DNA of 64,000 bases. Source: Marivita hallyeonensis (lineage in GTDB: Bacteria; Pseudomonadota; Alphaproteobacteria; Rhodobacterales; Rhodobacteraceae). How positions within the stretch are numbered: the stretch's first letter is position 1; each line of letters begins with the position of its first letter. The stretch lies in the NCBI RefSeq assembly GCF_900129875.1, contig NZ_FQXC01000003.1:372001-436000 (forward strand), written 5' to 3'. Shown one piece after another: positions 33,611-42,354 of the stretch. The position numbers and the translations under genes were made by a program. The notes beneath the pieces were generated by a model. The model saw only the letters and a program-made list of their open reading frames with translations, made no database searches and was not told the DNA's origin.

Positions 33611-34249
33611 ATGATCGATCTGTATACATGGACCACCCCGAACGGCCGCAAGGTTTCGATCCTTCTTGAGGAGCTTGGTGTGCCGTACACGGCGCACGCC
33701 ATCGACATCGGCAAGGATGATCAATTCGCGCCGGGCTTCCTCAAGATCTCACCCAATAACAAGATCCCGGCCATCGTCGATCAGGAGACGGGATTGTCGC
33801 TCATGGAAAGCGGCGCGATCCTCTTGTACCTCGCGCAGAAGCACCAGCGCTTCACGGTCGAGGGAGAGGAGTACTGGCGGATGGTCGAGTGGTTGATGTG
33901 GCAAATGGGCGGATTGGGTCCCATGCTGGGTCAAGCGCATCATTTCCTGAAGTTCAATCGCGGCACGTCCGACTACGCCGAAACACGTTACGGCAAAGAG
34001 GCGCAACGTCTCTATTCGGTGCTAAACACGCGGCTTGATGGCCGGGATTACGTGGCCGGAGAAGGCAACGGCGCTTACACCATCGCAGATATGGCGATCT
34101 TCCCCTGGATCGCCCGCTTCGAGTGGCAGGACATCGACCTGAACGCCTATCCAAACGTGAAGGACTGGTATCTGCGCCTAGCCGACCGACCTGCGGTGCA
34201 AAAGGGCTATCACGTGCCGAAATTCGTGTCGGATCTGCCAATGCCTTGA
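33611..34249 (+). CDS. Glutathione S-transferase (Nu-class-like)
   Basis: A 212-residue soluble protein with a thioredoxin-like N-terminal domain (TTPNGRKVSILLEELGVPY, then SPNNKIPAIVDQETG and the glutathione-binding LMESGAILLYLA) and an all-helical C-terminal domain with YTIADMAIFPWIARF. The TPNG start motif and PNNKIPAIVD resemble the YfcG/YghU group, which reduces disulfides of glutathione. It follows the permease gene by 39 bases and may share its transcript. Confidence 0.88.
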   Translation: MIDLYTWTTPNGRKVSILLEELGVPYTAHAIDIGKDDQFAPGFLKISPNNKIPAIVDQETGLSLMESGAILLYLAQKHQRFTVEGEEYWRMVEWLMWQMGGLGPMLGQAHHFLKFNRGTSDYAETRYGKEAQRLYSVLNTRLDGRDYVAGEGNGAYTIADMAIFPWIARFEWQDIDLNAYPNVKDWYLRLADRPAVQKGYHVPKFVSDLPMP

Positions 34250-34654
34250 AGCATCCGATGGCGTACTCAAGTGTCATGATCTGTGTGTTGGTCGCACACA
34301 AAAGAAAAACCCAAAAGTCGCTGTCGCGGAAAACAAGGGAGATTTGCCTTAGCTGACTCATCGCGCTGAGCGAAGAGGTTTAGCAGGCCTTCTCAATCGG
34401 GGTTTTTTTGGGGGGAGATCTCGATCAGGCGATCCATGGGAAAACTGGATGTTCCAAGTGAGATGTTAGAACGGGCAGGACCTGCCGGTTATCAAGCGCT
34501 TGACGTGAGCTTGGCACATGCCCGGGAATTGACCTTTACTGCCGCCTATCCAAGAAGACCTTTTCAACCGTCTGCTGACTGCCCCAGCCTCGTGCGATGG
34601 TCGCACGCTCGCGTCGGTGAGAAGGTAGTTCAGACGATAGGGGATTCAGGCTTT
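34250..34654. other. Intergenic region, no gene seen
   Basis: About 400 bases between the rightward GST gene and the leftward mnhG. An open frame beginning at 34436 runs into the antisense of mnhG and has no recognisable domain. A run CGGGGTTTTTTTGGGGGG lies near 34397-34414. No terminator with a clean stem was found. Confidence 0.45.
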
Positions 34655-35038
34655 CTAGACGTCCTTCGCCTCGGGCATGTTCTCGGGTGGGTCGTCGTAG
34701 ACGGACCAGCCGTAGGTGGTGGCGCTGTCTGGGAGGTCTTCTCCGTTCACGTTCCGCGCGAGGTAGGCCTTGGCGATGAAGTTCGCGGTGATTGGCGCGG
34801 TCAGGAACAGGAAGAGGGTGATCAGCAGCTCGTGGATCGAGAGGTGGCCGGTCTTGGCGTAGAAGTAGATCATCGAGGCGATGAGGACGCCACCGACGCC
34901 CAGCGTCGTCGCTTTGGTGGGCGCGTGGAGGCGCTGGAGGCTGTCCTTGAGTTTGATGAGACCATAGGAGCCGACAAAGCCGAAGATGCCGCTGATCACG
35001 AGGAAGACCGAGATGAGGAGTTCTGCTACGAAGTTCAT
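34655..35038 (-). CDS. mnhG: Monovalent cation/H+ antiporter subunit G (MnhG/PhaG)
   Basis: A 127-residue protein with three membrane segments (about 6-27, 45-62, 66-90) and the family core IGLIKLKDSLQRLHAPTKATTLGVGG-type region (SYGLIKLKDSLQRLHA). It is the last subunit of the multicomponent Mrp (Pha/Mnh) Na+ or K+/proton antiporter, needed for assembly. It follows mnhF by 10 bases in a leftward operon. The soluble C-terminal tail (YGWSVYDDPPENMPEAKDV) is a common Rhodobacteraceae feature. Confidence 0.9.
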   Translation of the reverse strand: MNFVAELLISVFLVISGIFGFVGSYGLIKLKDSLQRLHAPTKATTLGVGGVLIASMIYFYAKTGHLSIHELLITLFLFLTAPITANFIAKAYLARNVNGEDLPDSATTYGWSVYDDPPENMPEAKDV

Positions 35039-35048
35039 GCTGTGCCCC

Positions 35049-35318
35049 TCACTCGATTATGTCGCCGCGCAAGAGGAAGCGGCAATAGGCAACGGTTGAG
35101 ACGAAGCCGACCATGGCGACGAGCATCGCAGCTTCGAAATAGATCGCGGTGCCGCGCCAGACGCCGTAGAGCACCAGAAGCGCGATAACGTTGATGACCA
35201 TTGTGTCGAGCGCAAGAATGCGGTCGGCGGCGTTGGGGCCGACGGCAATGCGCCAGAGGTCCATCAGAAGCGCTACGCCATAGCAGATGGCGGCGAAGAA
35301 CAGGGCGTATTCGATCAT
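35049..35318 (-). CDS. mnhF: Monovalent cation/H+ antiporter subunit F (MnhF/PhaF)
   Basis: An 89-residue protein with three membrane helices; the core is WRIAVGPNAADRILALDTM followed by VINVIALLVLYG, the standard MnhF signature. The start at 35318 is chosen because it gives the family N-terminus (MIEYALFF) and overlaps the mnhE stop by 4 bases; the open frame continues far upstream as antisense-like low-complexity residues. Confidence 0.9.
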   Translation of the reverse strand: MIEYALFFAAICYGVALLMDLWRIAVGPNAADRILALDTMVINVIALLVLYGVWRGTAIYFEAAMLVAMVGFVSTVAYCRFLLRGDIIE

Positions 35319-35806
35319 GGGAAGATCTCCATCAGGCGCCGTTCGTAGCGGGACTTGATCTCGTCGCGCACGGCGTCGGGATCGTCGGTATGCAGGCAAT
35401 GGACCAGGATCGAGTTGCAGTCGGCGGCCAACATCGCCGAGACTGTGCCGGGGGTCATGGTGATGGTGCCCGCCAGCACGGTGATCGCCTCGGCCGATTT
35501 CAGCTCGATCTCGATCGGAATCCAGTGGGTTTTGATGTCTTCGTCTTTCTTGAAGAGGATGATCATCGCCACCTGCACATTGGCGACGATGATGTCCCAG
35601 AGCACGATCAGCCCGTATTCGATGATCTTGAGCGGACGGCTGATGCGGGGACGGTTCGGCCAGTAGGGGGCAGTGACCATCGGGATGACGAGGCCAAGGG
35701 CCGCGCCGAGGATCAGGTTGCCCAGAGTCACCGTGTTCACCAATCCGATCCATACGAGGACGAGTGTCAGGCTGAGAAACGGGTGCGGGATCAGTGTGCG
35801 GAGCAT
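35315..35806 (-). CDS. mnhE: Monovalent cation/H+ antiporter subunit E (MnhE/PhaE)
   Basis: A 163-residue protein with N-terminal membrane helices and a soluble C-terminal half with AITVLAGTITMTPGTVSAML and HCLHTDDPDAV, characteristic of MnhE. It overlaps mnhF by 4 bases and follows mnhD by 3, so the subunits are translationally coupled. Confidence 0.9.
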   Translation of the reverse strand: MLRTLIPHPFLSLTLVLVWIGLVNTVTLGNLILGAALGLVIPMVTAPYWPNRPRISRPLKIIEYGLIVLWDIIVANVQVAMIILFKKDEDIKTHWIPIEIELKSAEAITVLAGTITMTPGTVSAMLAADCNSILVHCLHTDDPDAVRDEIKSRYERRLMEIFP

Positions 35807-35809
35807 GGC

Positions 35810-37345
35810 TTATCCCTCTTCCGGCTGTTCCAGAACGGCAGCGACATAGCCGTCCCGATCAAAGAGTTGGGCGGATGTGTCTTCCAGATAGGCCGAGACC
35901 GGTCCGGCAAAGGCCGCCAGAGCCGCCAGAACGGCCAAAGCAAGCATGCTGGGGGCGACCTGTAGCGCGGTGGCGTGGTTGGGCGGGGCAACGTCCTCCA
36001 GCCCGCTATTGTCAGCCTCCGGGGTCATGGCAGTCGATTTCCAGAAGAGCGTGCTGCCCGCGCGGGCGAAGCCGAGGATGGTGAGGAGCGACCCGATCAG
36101 GATCGCGCTCCAGGCCCAGCCCATCACGCCGGGTTCGCGCATTGCGTCGAGGACCAACAGTTTGCCAAGAAAACCGCTGAGCGGGGGCATCCCGGCCATG
36201 GCGATGGCCGCAGCGAAGAAGAGAGCGGCGAAGAGGCCGTTCTGCACTGTCGCCGGTTCCGGGATCAGTCGATCCGCGCTGCGGCGGCTGACCACGAGAT
36301 CTGCGATCAGGAAAAGGCAGGCGGCGGCGAAGGTGGAGTGGACCATGTAGTACAACGCAGCAGAGGTGGCCGTGGGCGAGAACGCCGCGACCGCGACAAG
36401 CAGCGTGCCCATGGAGCCGACGACCGAAAAGCCGATGAGCGGCATCAGGCGGCGCGCGCCGAGGACGCCGATGGCACCGATGGCAATGGTCACGATGGCC
36501 GCCGGGAAAAGCCACGTGCCCGCCAGCCCTTCTGTACCCGGTATGCCGGGGCCGAAGGCGGTCGTGTGGACACGGAGAATCGCGTAAGCGCCGACCTTGG
36601 TCATGATCGCGAAGAGCGCCGCAACCGGAGCGGGCGCGTTGGCATAGGTTGCGGGCAACCAGAATTGCACCGGGAAAAGTGCCGCTTTTACGGCGAAGAC
36701 GATCATCAGAAGGATCGCCGCAACGCGCACGAGCGCGGCTTCTTCTGGGGGGATCTGCGGGATGCGCTCGGCCAGATCGGCGATGTTGAGCGTGCCGGTC
36801 GAAGCGTAGAGCGTGCCGAGCGCAAAGAGGAACAGGGTGGAGCCTGCGAGGTTCATCACCACATATTGCAGCCCTGCGCGCATGCGGTCCTTGCCACCCG
36901 AGTGGATCATCAGCCCGTAGGACGCGATAAGCAGCACTTCGAAGAACACGAAAAGGTTGAAAACGTCACCGGTCAGGAAAGCGCCGCAGATGCCCATCAG
37001 CTGAAACTGGAAGAGCGCGTGGAAATGACGGCCCCGATTGTCCCATCCTGTGGCGATGGCGTGGATCAGCACGATCAGCGCCAGCACCGTGGTCAGAAGC
37101 ACCATAAGCGCCGACAGCCGGTCGAGGACCAGCACGATCCCGAAGGGCGCAGGCCAGTTGCCAAGCTTGTAGAGGAAGGTCTCTCCGCCTGAGGCCATCA
37201 CGGCGAGACCGATGGAGATGCCCACCAGCAGGATGGTCGTGGCCACGGAGGCCGACCGCGCCAGCGTGATGTCCCAACGCATGACGAATCCGATCAACGG
37301 CGCGACCATCGCGGGCAAGACAACGGGCAGGATGATCCAATGCAT
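35810..37345 (-). CDS. mnhD: Monovalent cation/H+ antiporter subunit D (MnhD/PhaD)
   Basis: A 511-residue NuoN/M-like proton-translocating subunit with about 14 membrane segments. Seen are GDVFNLFVFFEVLLIASYGLM (the conserved membrane Glu), the lysine in FAVKAALFPVQFWLPATYANAP, and the PLSGFLGKLLVLDAM loop. It forms one of the two channel-like subunits of the Mrp antiporter. The ATG at 37345 (TGATG with the mnhC stop) is preferred over a GTG one codon upstream. Confidence 0.92.
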   Translation of the reverse strand: MHWIILPVVLPAMVAPLIGFVMRWDITLARSASVATTILLVGISIGLAVMASGGETFLYKLGNWPAPFGIVLVLDRLSALMVLLTTVLALIVLIHAIATGWDNRGRHFHALFQFQLMGICGAFLTGDVFNLFVFFEVLLIASYGLMIHSGGKDRMRAGLQYVVMNLAGSTLFLFALGTLYASTGTLNIADLAERIPQIPPEEAALVRVAAILLMIVFAVKAALFPVQFWLPATYANAPAPVAALFAIMTKVGAYAILRVHTTAFGPGIPGTEGLAGTWLFPAAIVTIAIGAIGVLGARRLMPLIGFSVVGSMGTLLVAVAAFSPTATSAALYYMVHSTFAAACLFLIADLVVSRRSADRLIPEPATVQNGLFAALFFAAAIAMAGMPPLSGFLGKLLVLDAMREPGVMGWAWSAILIGSLLTILGFARAGSTLFWKSTAMTPEADNSGLEDVAPPNHATALQVAPSMLALAVLAALAAFAGPVSAYLEDTSAQLFDRDGYVAAVLEQPEEG

Positions 37346-37698
37346 CACGGCTGGACCTCCTTGCTGTCGTCTTCTGCTTCGATATCGATCTTGTCGCTGT
37401 CGGCCTCAAGGAACGCGCCGAGGCCGATCATCACCAAGACGGCTGTCATGCCGAACGAGATCACGATGGCGGTGAGGACCAAAGCCTGGGGCAGAGGATC
37501 GGTATAGGTGGCCTCGCCATACTTCGACAGGATCGGCGACTGGTCGATGGCCAGACGTCCGCTGGCAAAGAGGAACACGTTCACCGCGTAGGACAGCAGC
37601 GCGAGACCCAGGATCACCGGGAACGTCCGGAGCCGCAGGATCAGGTAAACGCCCCCCGCCGTGAGGATGCCCACGGAGCTTGCAACGATGATCTCCAT
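37345..37698 (-). CDS. mnhC: Monovalent cation/H+ antiporter subunit C (MnhC/PhaC)
   Basis: A 117-residue NuoK-like subunit with three membrane helices: VASSVGILTAGGVYLIL, FPVILGLALLSYAVNVFLF and ALVLTAIVISFGMTAVLVMI, with the conserved DPLPQALVLTAIVI motif. The start at 37698 (MEIIVASS) gives the family N-terminus; ten extra residues upstream overlap the mnhAB gene. Acidic C-terminal tail. Confidence 0.92.
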   Translation of the reverse strand: MEIIVASSVGILTAGGVYLILRLRTFPVILGLALLSYAVNVFLFASGRLAIDQSPILSKYGEATYTDPLPQALVLTAIVISFGMTAVLVMIGLGAFLEADSDKIDIEAEDDSKEVQP

Positions 37699-37699
37699 A

Positions 37700-40561
37700 T
37701 CAGGTGCCTCCCTTCGCGTCTTCGACATGTTCGCCGGGGTCGTAATCCATCGCGGCCTCGTTCACCGTTTCCCCGGCCGAGCGCGCGATGCGGGACAGGC
37801 TGTAGAGCATCAGCATCACCGCGCCGAGAACCGTCAGGAACACGCCGAGGTCGAAGAGCATCGCGGTGGCAAGTTCGAACTCTTCGATGGGTGGCAGATG
37901 CACATAAGTGTAGGCACTTGTAAGGAACGGGCGTCCCGCCAGCCATGAGCCGACACCGGTTAGCGCCGCGATCACCACACCAAGGCCGATCATCGTGTGA
38001 TACTCGATCTTCTTGCGCTCCTGCGTCCAGGCGAACCCCGATGCCATATACTGCATCAAAAGCGCAATCGCGATCACGAGACCCGCCACAAAGCCGCCGC
38101 CGGGCTGGTTGTGACCGCGCAGGAAGATGTAGATGCCGACGACCACGGCGATCGGCATCAGAACGCGCGTCACCACCACCATCATCAGCGGGTGCCGGTC
38201 GCGGGACCGGTCCTGCGTGTAATCGGTGTTCTTCAACCGCCGTGCGGCTGGGCCATCGAGCAAGGCATGCATCAGCGCGTAGATCACGAGACCCGCGATG
38301 CCGAGCACGATGATCTCGCCGAAGGTGTCGTAGCCCCGGAAGTCCACAAGTATGACGTTCACCACGTTCGTCCCGCCGCCGCCTTCGTAGCTGTTGGCGA
38401 TGTGGTAGTCGGAGATCGTCTCGATGTCCCGCATCAGGAACGCGTAGGCCAGCGCGCCGACTCCGCCGCCTGCCGCAAGCGCAATGATCCCGTCACGGAA
38501 GCGCATGGCACCCGAGCTTTCAGCGGGTGTGACCTTAGGCAGGAAGTGCAGCGCCAGCAGCAGGAGCATGATCGTCACCGTCTCTACCGAGATCTGCGTC
38601 AGAGCAAGGTCGGGCGCAGAGAGATAGACAAACCCGGCTGAGATCGACAGACCGATGATGCCGATCAACACGAGCGCTCGGAACCGGTGGTGGTGCATAA
38701 CGACCACCGACACCGTTGCGACGACCAACATGACCCAACCGACTGCGATAACGATCGGGACGGGCAAAAGCTCCCGCGTCGGTGCGGAGAGGCCCGAGCC
38801 AGAATAGGCGATCCACCCAAGGGCGACAGAGGCGACGGTGAAGATCGCCAGATAGCGCGAAATCGCTCCGTTGTGGGTGGCATCAGTGATCCGGCGCATC
38901 AAGGCGACGACGCTCATGATCAGCGCGTCGAAGATCGCCTTCGCCTCGGGACGGGGCGTTGCGATCCACGCCTTGTCCAGTGGACGGTGCAGCAGCAGCA
39001 GGACGAGACCGCCGAGAACGGCGATGATCGACATCCACAGGGCAGGGGTTACGCCGTGCCAGATCTTGAGATGCGGGTCGAGCTCTGCGCCCGTTACAGC
39101 ACTTGCCGCCGCCCGGACGATCCCGTCCGCAAGAAACGGCGCAACGCCAATCACGATGACCAATGTGCAAAGTAGGGCGGGGGCGAGCCACATGCCCGCG
39201 GGCGGGTCATGCGGGTTCGACGGGTAGTCGTCGCGCACCGGGCCCAGGAACACGTGAGAAATGAAGCGGAAGGAGTAGGCGACCGATAAGAGCGCCCCGA
39301 ACGTCGCCAGCACCGGCACCACATAGTAGCTGTCGAGCCATTTGGTGTGAGAGGCTTCCTCGAGCATCATCTCTTTCGACAGGAACCCGTTGAACAGGGG
39401 GATGCCCGCCATGGACAGCGCCGCCACCGTCCCAATGAGGAAGGTGATCGGCATCAGGTGCCTGAGGCCGCCAAGGCGCTTGATGTCACGGGTATGCGCT
39501 TCGTGATCGATGATCCCGGCGGTCATGAAGAGTGCGGCCTTGAAGGTCAGGTGGTTGATGATGTGAAACACCGCCGCCACCGCCGCCGCCTGCGTGCCGA
39601 AGCCCAGAAGCATGGTCAGGAGGCCCAGATGGCTGACGGTCGAAAACGCCAGAAGCGCTTTCAGATCGTCCTTGAAGAGCGCGATCAGAGCGCCCATCAC
39701 CATTGTGATGAGACCCGTGGTCGCCACGATGTAGAACCACGCATCCGTGCCGGCGAGCGCGGGCCACATGCGTGCCATCAGGAACACACCCGCCTTCACC
39801 ATCGTGGCCGAATGCAGGTAGGCCGAAACCGGCGTCGGCGCCGCCATCGCGTGCGGCAGCCAGAAATGGAACGGGAACTGCGCGGATTTGGTGAACACAC
39901 CCAACAGGATCAGGATGAGCGCGGGCAGGTACCACTCGGATGCCTTGATCTGATCGCCCGCCTGCAGAATGTCCGTCAGGTTGTAGCTGCCCACGATATT
40001 GCCGAGGATCAGCATCCCCGCGATCATCGCAAGGCCGCCAGCACCCGTGACCGTCAGCGCCATCTTCGCGCCTTGACGCCCCTCGGGCAGGTGCTTCCAG
40101 TAGCCGATCAACAGGAAGGACGACAGCGACGTCAGCTCCCAGAAAATCAGTAAAAGCAGGATGTTGTCCGACAGCACGATCCCCAGCATCGCGCCCTGGA
40201 ACAAGAGCAAATAAGTATAGAACTGCCCCATCGGATCATCGCCCGACAGGTAGAACCGCGCATAGAGGATTATCAGCAGGCCGACGCCCGTGATCATGCA
40301 AGCGAAGAGCAGTCCCAGCCCATCGAGGAAGAACGATGCCGACAATCCCAGTTGCGGCATCCATTGAAGCTCTGCCTGGATGACTTCCCCCCGCATCACA
40401 TCGGGCGCGAGGATCAGCAGCATGATCAGGGCCAAAGCGGTCGGCACCGCCGTGAACCACGCGCACGCCGTCCGCCCCGCCCGGATCATGACGCCCGGCA
40501 CTAGCGCGCCAACAAATGGCAAGAGCGCAATGATGATCAGCAGCGTGCCTTCGTGGCTCAT
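37700..40561 (-). CDS. mnhA: Fused monovalent cation/H+ antiporter subunits A and B (MnhAB/PhaA)
   Basis: A 953-residue membrane protein in which the NuoL-like MnhA part (about 1-790) continues into the MnhB domain (about 800-940). MnhA landmarks are FWELTSLSSFLLIGYW with its Glu, GVFTKSAQFPFHFWLPHAMAAPTPVSAYLHSATMV-type residues near 225-250 and IPLFNGFLSKEMMLEE. The MnhB part shows RGHNQPGGGFVAGL and LMQYMASG. The A-B fusion marks the group-2 (Pha-like) Mrp type, a Na+/K+ antiporter for pH and salt homeostasis. First gene of the leftward operon mnhAB-C-D-E-F-G. Confidence 0.92.
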   Translation of the reverse strand: MSHEGTLLIIIALLPFVGALVPGVMIRAGRTACAWFTAVPTALALIMLLILAPDVMRGEVIQAELQWMPQLGLSASFFLDGLGLLFACMITGVGLLIILYARFYLSGDDPMGQFYTYLLLFQGAMLGIVLSDNILLLLIFWELTSLSSFLLIGYWKHLPEGRQGAKMALTVTGAGGLAMIAGMLILGNIVGSYNLTDILQAGDQIKASEWYLPALILILLGVFTKSAQFPFHFWLPHAMAAPTPVSAYLHSATMVKAGVFLMARMWPALAGTDAWFYIVATTGLITMVMGALIALFKDDLKALLAFSTVSHLGLLTMLLGFGTQAAAVAAVFHIINHLTFKAALFMTAGIIDHEAHTRDIKRLGGLRHLMPITFLIGTVAALSMAGIPLFNGFLSKEMMLEEASHTKWLDSYYVVPVLATFGALLSVAYSFRFISHVFLGPVRDDYPSNPHDPPAGMWLAPALLCTLVIVIGVAPFLADGIVRAAASAVTGAELDPHLKIWHGVTPALWMSIIAVLGGLVLLLLHRPLDKAWIATPRPEAKAIFDALIMSVVALMRRITDATHNGAISRYLAIFTVASVALGWIAYSGSGLSAPTRELLPVPIVIAVGWVMLVVATVSVVVMHHHRFRALVLIGIIGLSISAGFVYLSAPDLALTQISVETVTIMLLLLALHFLPKVTPAESSGAMRFRDGIIALAAGGGVGALAYAFLMRDIETISDYHIANSYEGGGGTNVVNVILVDFRGYDTFGEIIVLGIAGLVIYALMHALLDGPAARRLKNTDYTQDRSRDRHPLMMVVVTRVLMPIAVVVGIYIFLRGHNQPGGGFVAGLVIAIALLMQYMASGFAWTQERKKIEYHTMIGLGVVIAALTGVGSWLAGRPFLTSAYTYVHLPPIEEFELATAMLFDLGVFLTVLGAVMLMLYSLSRIARSAGETVNEAAMDYDPGEHVEDAKGGT

Positions 40562-40778
40562 GTCCCCGCCCTATGTGAACTCTGGCTCCGACATTGGATA
40601 ACGACCAGTGCGGGCGGTGTAAAACGGTGCTTTGCGGATCCGTGTACGGTAGTTTGACGCGCCTTGGCATGCGACCCGCGACCGGTGACTACACTTTCAC
40701 CCAGCGGAGAGCGGTGGCGTGCGGCGCCGATGCAAGCCCGTTTATGATGACGTGTCGCGTTACCCCGTGGGCACGGGC

Positions 40779-40862
40779 TCACACCATAAACGGATCGTCC
40801 AGCACGCCGACGAGCGGCATGAGGAACTCTCCGGTGTCGGGATCGATTTCCGCGTTCAGTTC
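40779..40862 (-). pseudogene. 3' remnant of a DUF4214-type secreted protein gene
   Basis: The last 24-28 residues of a short leftward frame, EIDPDTGEFLMPLVGVLDDPFMV, align (allowing substitutions) with the C-terminus of the intact gene ending at 49192, NPFDGEFLLQVIGILDSPFMT, including the GEFL core and the terminal DxPFM. The upstream part of the frame has no resemblance to the rest of that protein and no start with a ribosome binding site. I read it as the surviving 3' end of a deleted paralogue. A small intact gene of 85 codons cannot be excluded. Confidence 0.5.
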
Positions 40863-41113
40863 GTCTGGCGCGTGTTTCACATCACGCTCGCGGGAAGTGC
40901 AGGTTGGTTCTCGGCAAGTAGACTTCAGGGCCGACGATTGCGTCGCCATCCTCCTTAGCCAGAGGTACTTTTTTTCGCACGCCCCGGCGTTGCGCGGCAC
41001 ACTGCAAGTATGAACGCGATTTCCTGCCAGTTTCATCTTGAAAGCATTGCGTCAACAATGAGGGCTCAGGGTACTGCGTCCTGTGAGTGCTTAGCGCAGT
41101 GATGTCGGAAAGG

Positions 41114-41136
41114 AAGGTGACTGAGTTTGTCACCTT
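41114..41136. promoter_or_regulatory. Inverted repeat AAGGTGAC-N7-GTCACCTT
   Basis: A perfect 8-base-arm palindrome with a 7-base spacer in the AT-richer leader of the exopolysaccharide genes. Related GGTCAC and GTGACC half-sites recur nearby (about 41164 and 41251). Likely a regulator-binding site or stem-loop; the partner is unknown. Confidence 0.4.
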
Positions 41137-41522
41137 GTCCGAAACGGATGAGCGTTCTTACAGGTCACGCGGTGTGATTTGGTGACTTCAGAGATCAGTG
41201 GATTAGCATCGAGCAACTTTAGCGTAATCGACGCTCACGGGTATTCGATGTGACCTGATTACACCGCTCTGATTTAACAGACAATTTAGACCATGAAGAC
41301 CCTTACGGGTCGTTGTCGCGTCGGCTTCCTTGCGATCATGCGGTTAGCGAAGAAAGGGACAATCGCCTCATCTTGGCGGGATTCCACCTTTTTCTTTCGG
41401 TGAGGACATTGAGACCGCACGCAATTTTTGGTTGATCATTAACCATTTCTTACAACATTATGGCGCATATTGTTCTGTTTAGGCGGGTAAGCACTAATGT
41501 CATTCAGAACAGGGTTCGGGAG

Positions 41523-42152
41523 ATGGACGCGCAGACTCCAACCGAGGTGCAGAAGCGCCGGGCTCCAACAGGATTTGAGACAGGAAAACGCGTTTTCGAC
41601 ATCGTCGTCGCGGTTCTTTTGATGCCAGCACTTTTGCTTTCAGCCGCTGTGCTCACTATCCTCAATCCGTTCTTCAATCCCGGACAGCTGTTTTATCGGC
41701 AAGACCGTATGGGCCGTCATTGTGAGCCTTTCACAGCGTTGAAATTCCGTTCGATGTCGCAGCACGGCGACGGGTTAAGGGGTGCCAGCGATCCAGTTGA
41801 GCACCATCGTATTACCGGGCTTGGTCAGTTCATCAGATGCTCCCGGATCGATGAGGTGCCGCAGATCATCAATGTGCTGAAAGGCGAAATGAGCCTGATT
41901 GGGCCGCGTCCGGACTATCTTCCACACGCGCGTCAATTCATAATGACGGTTCCTGGATATCACGCGCGTCATTCGGTTCGACCCGGGATCAGCGGATTGG
42001 CACAAACCGAGGTGGGATACGTGCAGGGTCCGCTTGAGACCCGCCAAAAAGTCAGCGCGGACCTCTATTATATACGAAACACGTGCTTCATTCTGGAAGC
42101 TTGGCTCGTCTGGCGCACTCTGTGCACGATGTTTGGCTTAAAAGGCCTTTGA
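41523..42152 (+). CDS. Undecaprenyl-phosphate sugar phosphotransferase (ExoY/WcaJ-like)
   Basis: A 209-residue membrane enzyme of the bacterial sugar transferase family, which transfers a hexose-1-phosphate to undecaprenyl phosphate as the first step of exopolysaccharide repeat assembly. One N-terminal membrane segment (FDIVVAVLLMPALLLSAAVLTI) precedes the conserved LKFRSM, DEVPQIINVLKGEMSLIGPRP and PGISGLAQ motifs. The frame is open to an ATG at 41460 without a ribosome binding site; the ATG at 41523 has AGGG at suitable spacing. It appears intact, although the gene after it is damaged. Confidence 0.85.
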   Translation: MDAQTPTEVQKRRAPTGFETGKRVFDIVVAVLLMPALLLSAAVLTILNPFFNPGQLFYRQDRMGRHCEPFTALKFRSMSQHGDGLRGASDPVEHHRITGLGQFIRCSRIDEVPQIINVLKGEMSLIGPRPDYLPHARQFIMTVPGYHARHSVRPGISGLAQTEVGYVQGPLETRQKVSADLYYIRNTCFILEAWLVWRTLCTMFGLKGL

Positions 42153-42288
42153 CACTCGCTTCGCTTGCGGCAAAGCCTGAATTCTGAAAAGCAACCCGCT
42201 TAGAATAGCTGTAGGTGTTCGCGAGTTCATTCACGATTGTACCGGTTAGGATAACCGGGATCAGGGGATCCCTGCTAATTAAAATGAG

Positions 42289-42354
42289 ATTGACCTGCTA
42301 CAATTGTTTGGCACGCTCTGGCGTAGAAAATAGATCATCGCTCTTTGCGCAGCG
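42289..42354 (+). pseudogene. Detached 5' end of the Wzz/BY-kinase gene, interrupted by TAG
   Basis: Read in the frame of the gene that follows, this stretch gives IDLLQLFGTLWRRK, a TAG codon at 42331-42333, then IIALCAAVAVAIGGYYAY across 42355. LWRRK followed by a hydrophobic helix is the expected cytoplasmic N-terminus and first membrane segment of a Wzz-type protein, where a tryptophan commonly follows the basic cluster; TGG to TAG would account for the stop. There is also no ATG or GTG at the expected start (ATT at 42289). The 5' end is therefore broken or needs an unusual start plus suppression. Confidence 0.65.

Larger units (their letters stand above)
40562..41522. other. Long intergenic region upstream of exopolysaccharide genes
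   Basis: About 960 bases between mnhAB and the sugar transferase, lower in GC than its surroundings from about 41170 on. It holds a 3' remnant of a DUF4214-type gene (40779-40862) and inverted repeats; open frames on both strands lack recognisable domains. AT-rich sequence at 41400-41460 (TTGATCATTAACCATTTCTT) may hold the promoter of the sugar transferase. Confidence 0.5.

Noticed and set aside
35975-37192. 405-codon rightward frame
   Set aside because: Antisense to mnhD, low-complexity Glu/Arg/His; no domain.
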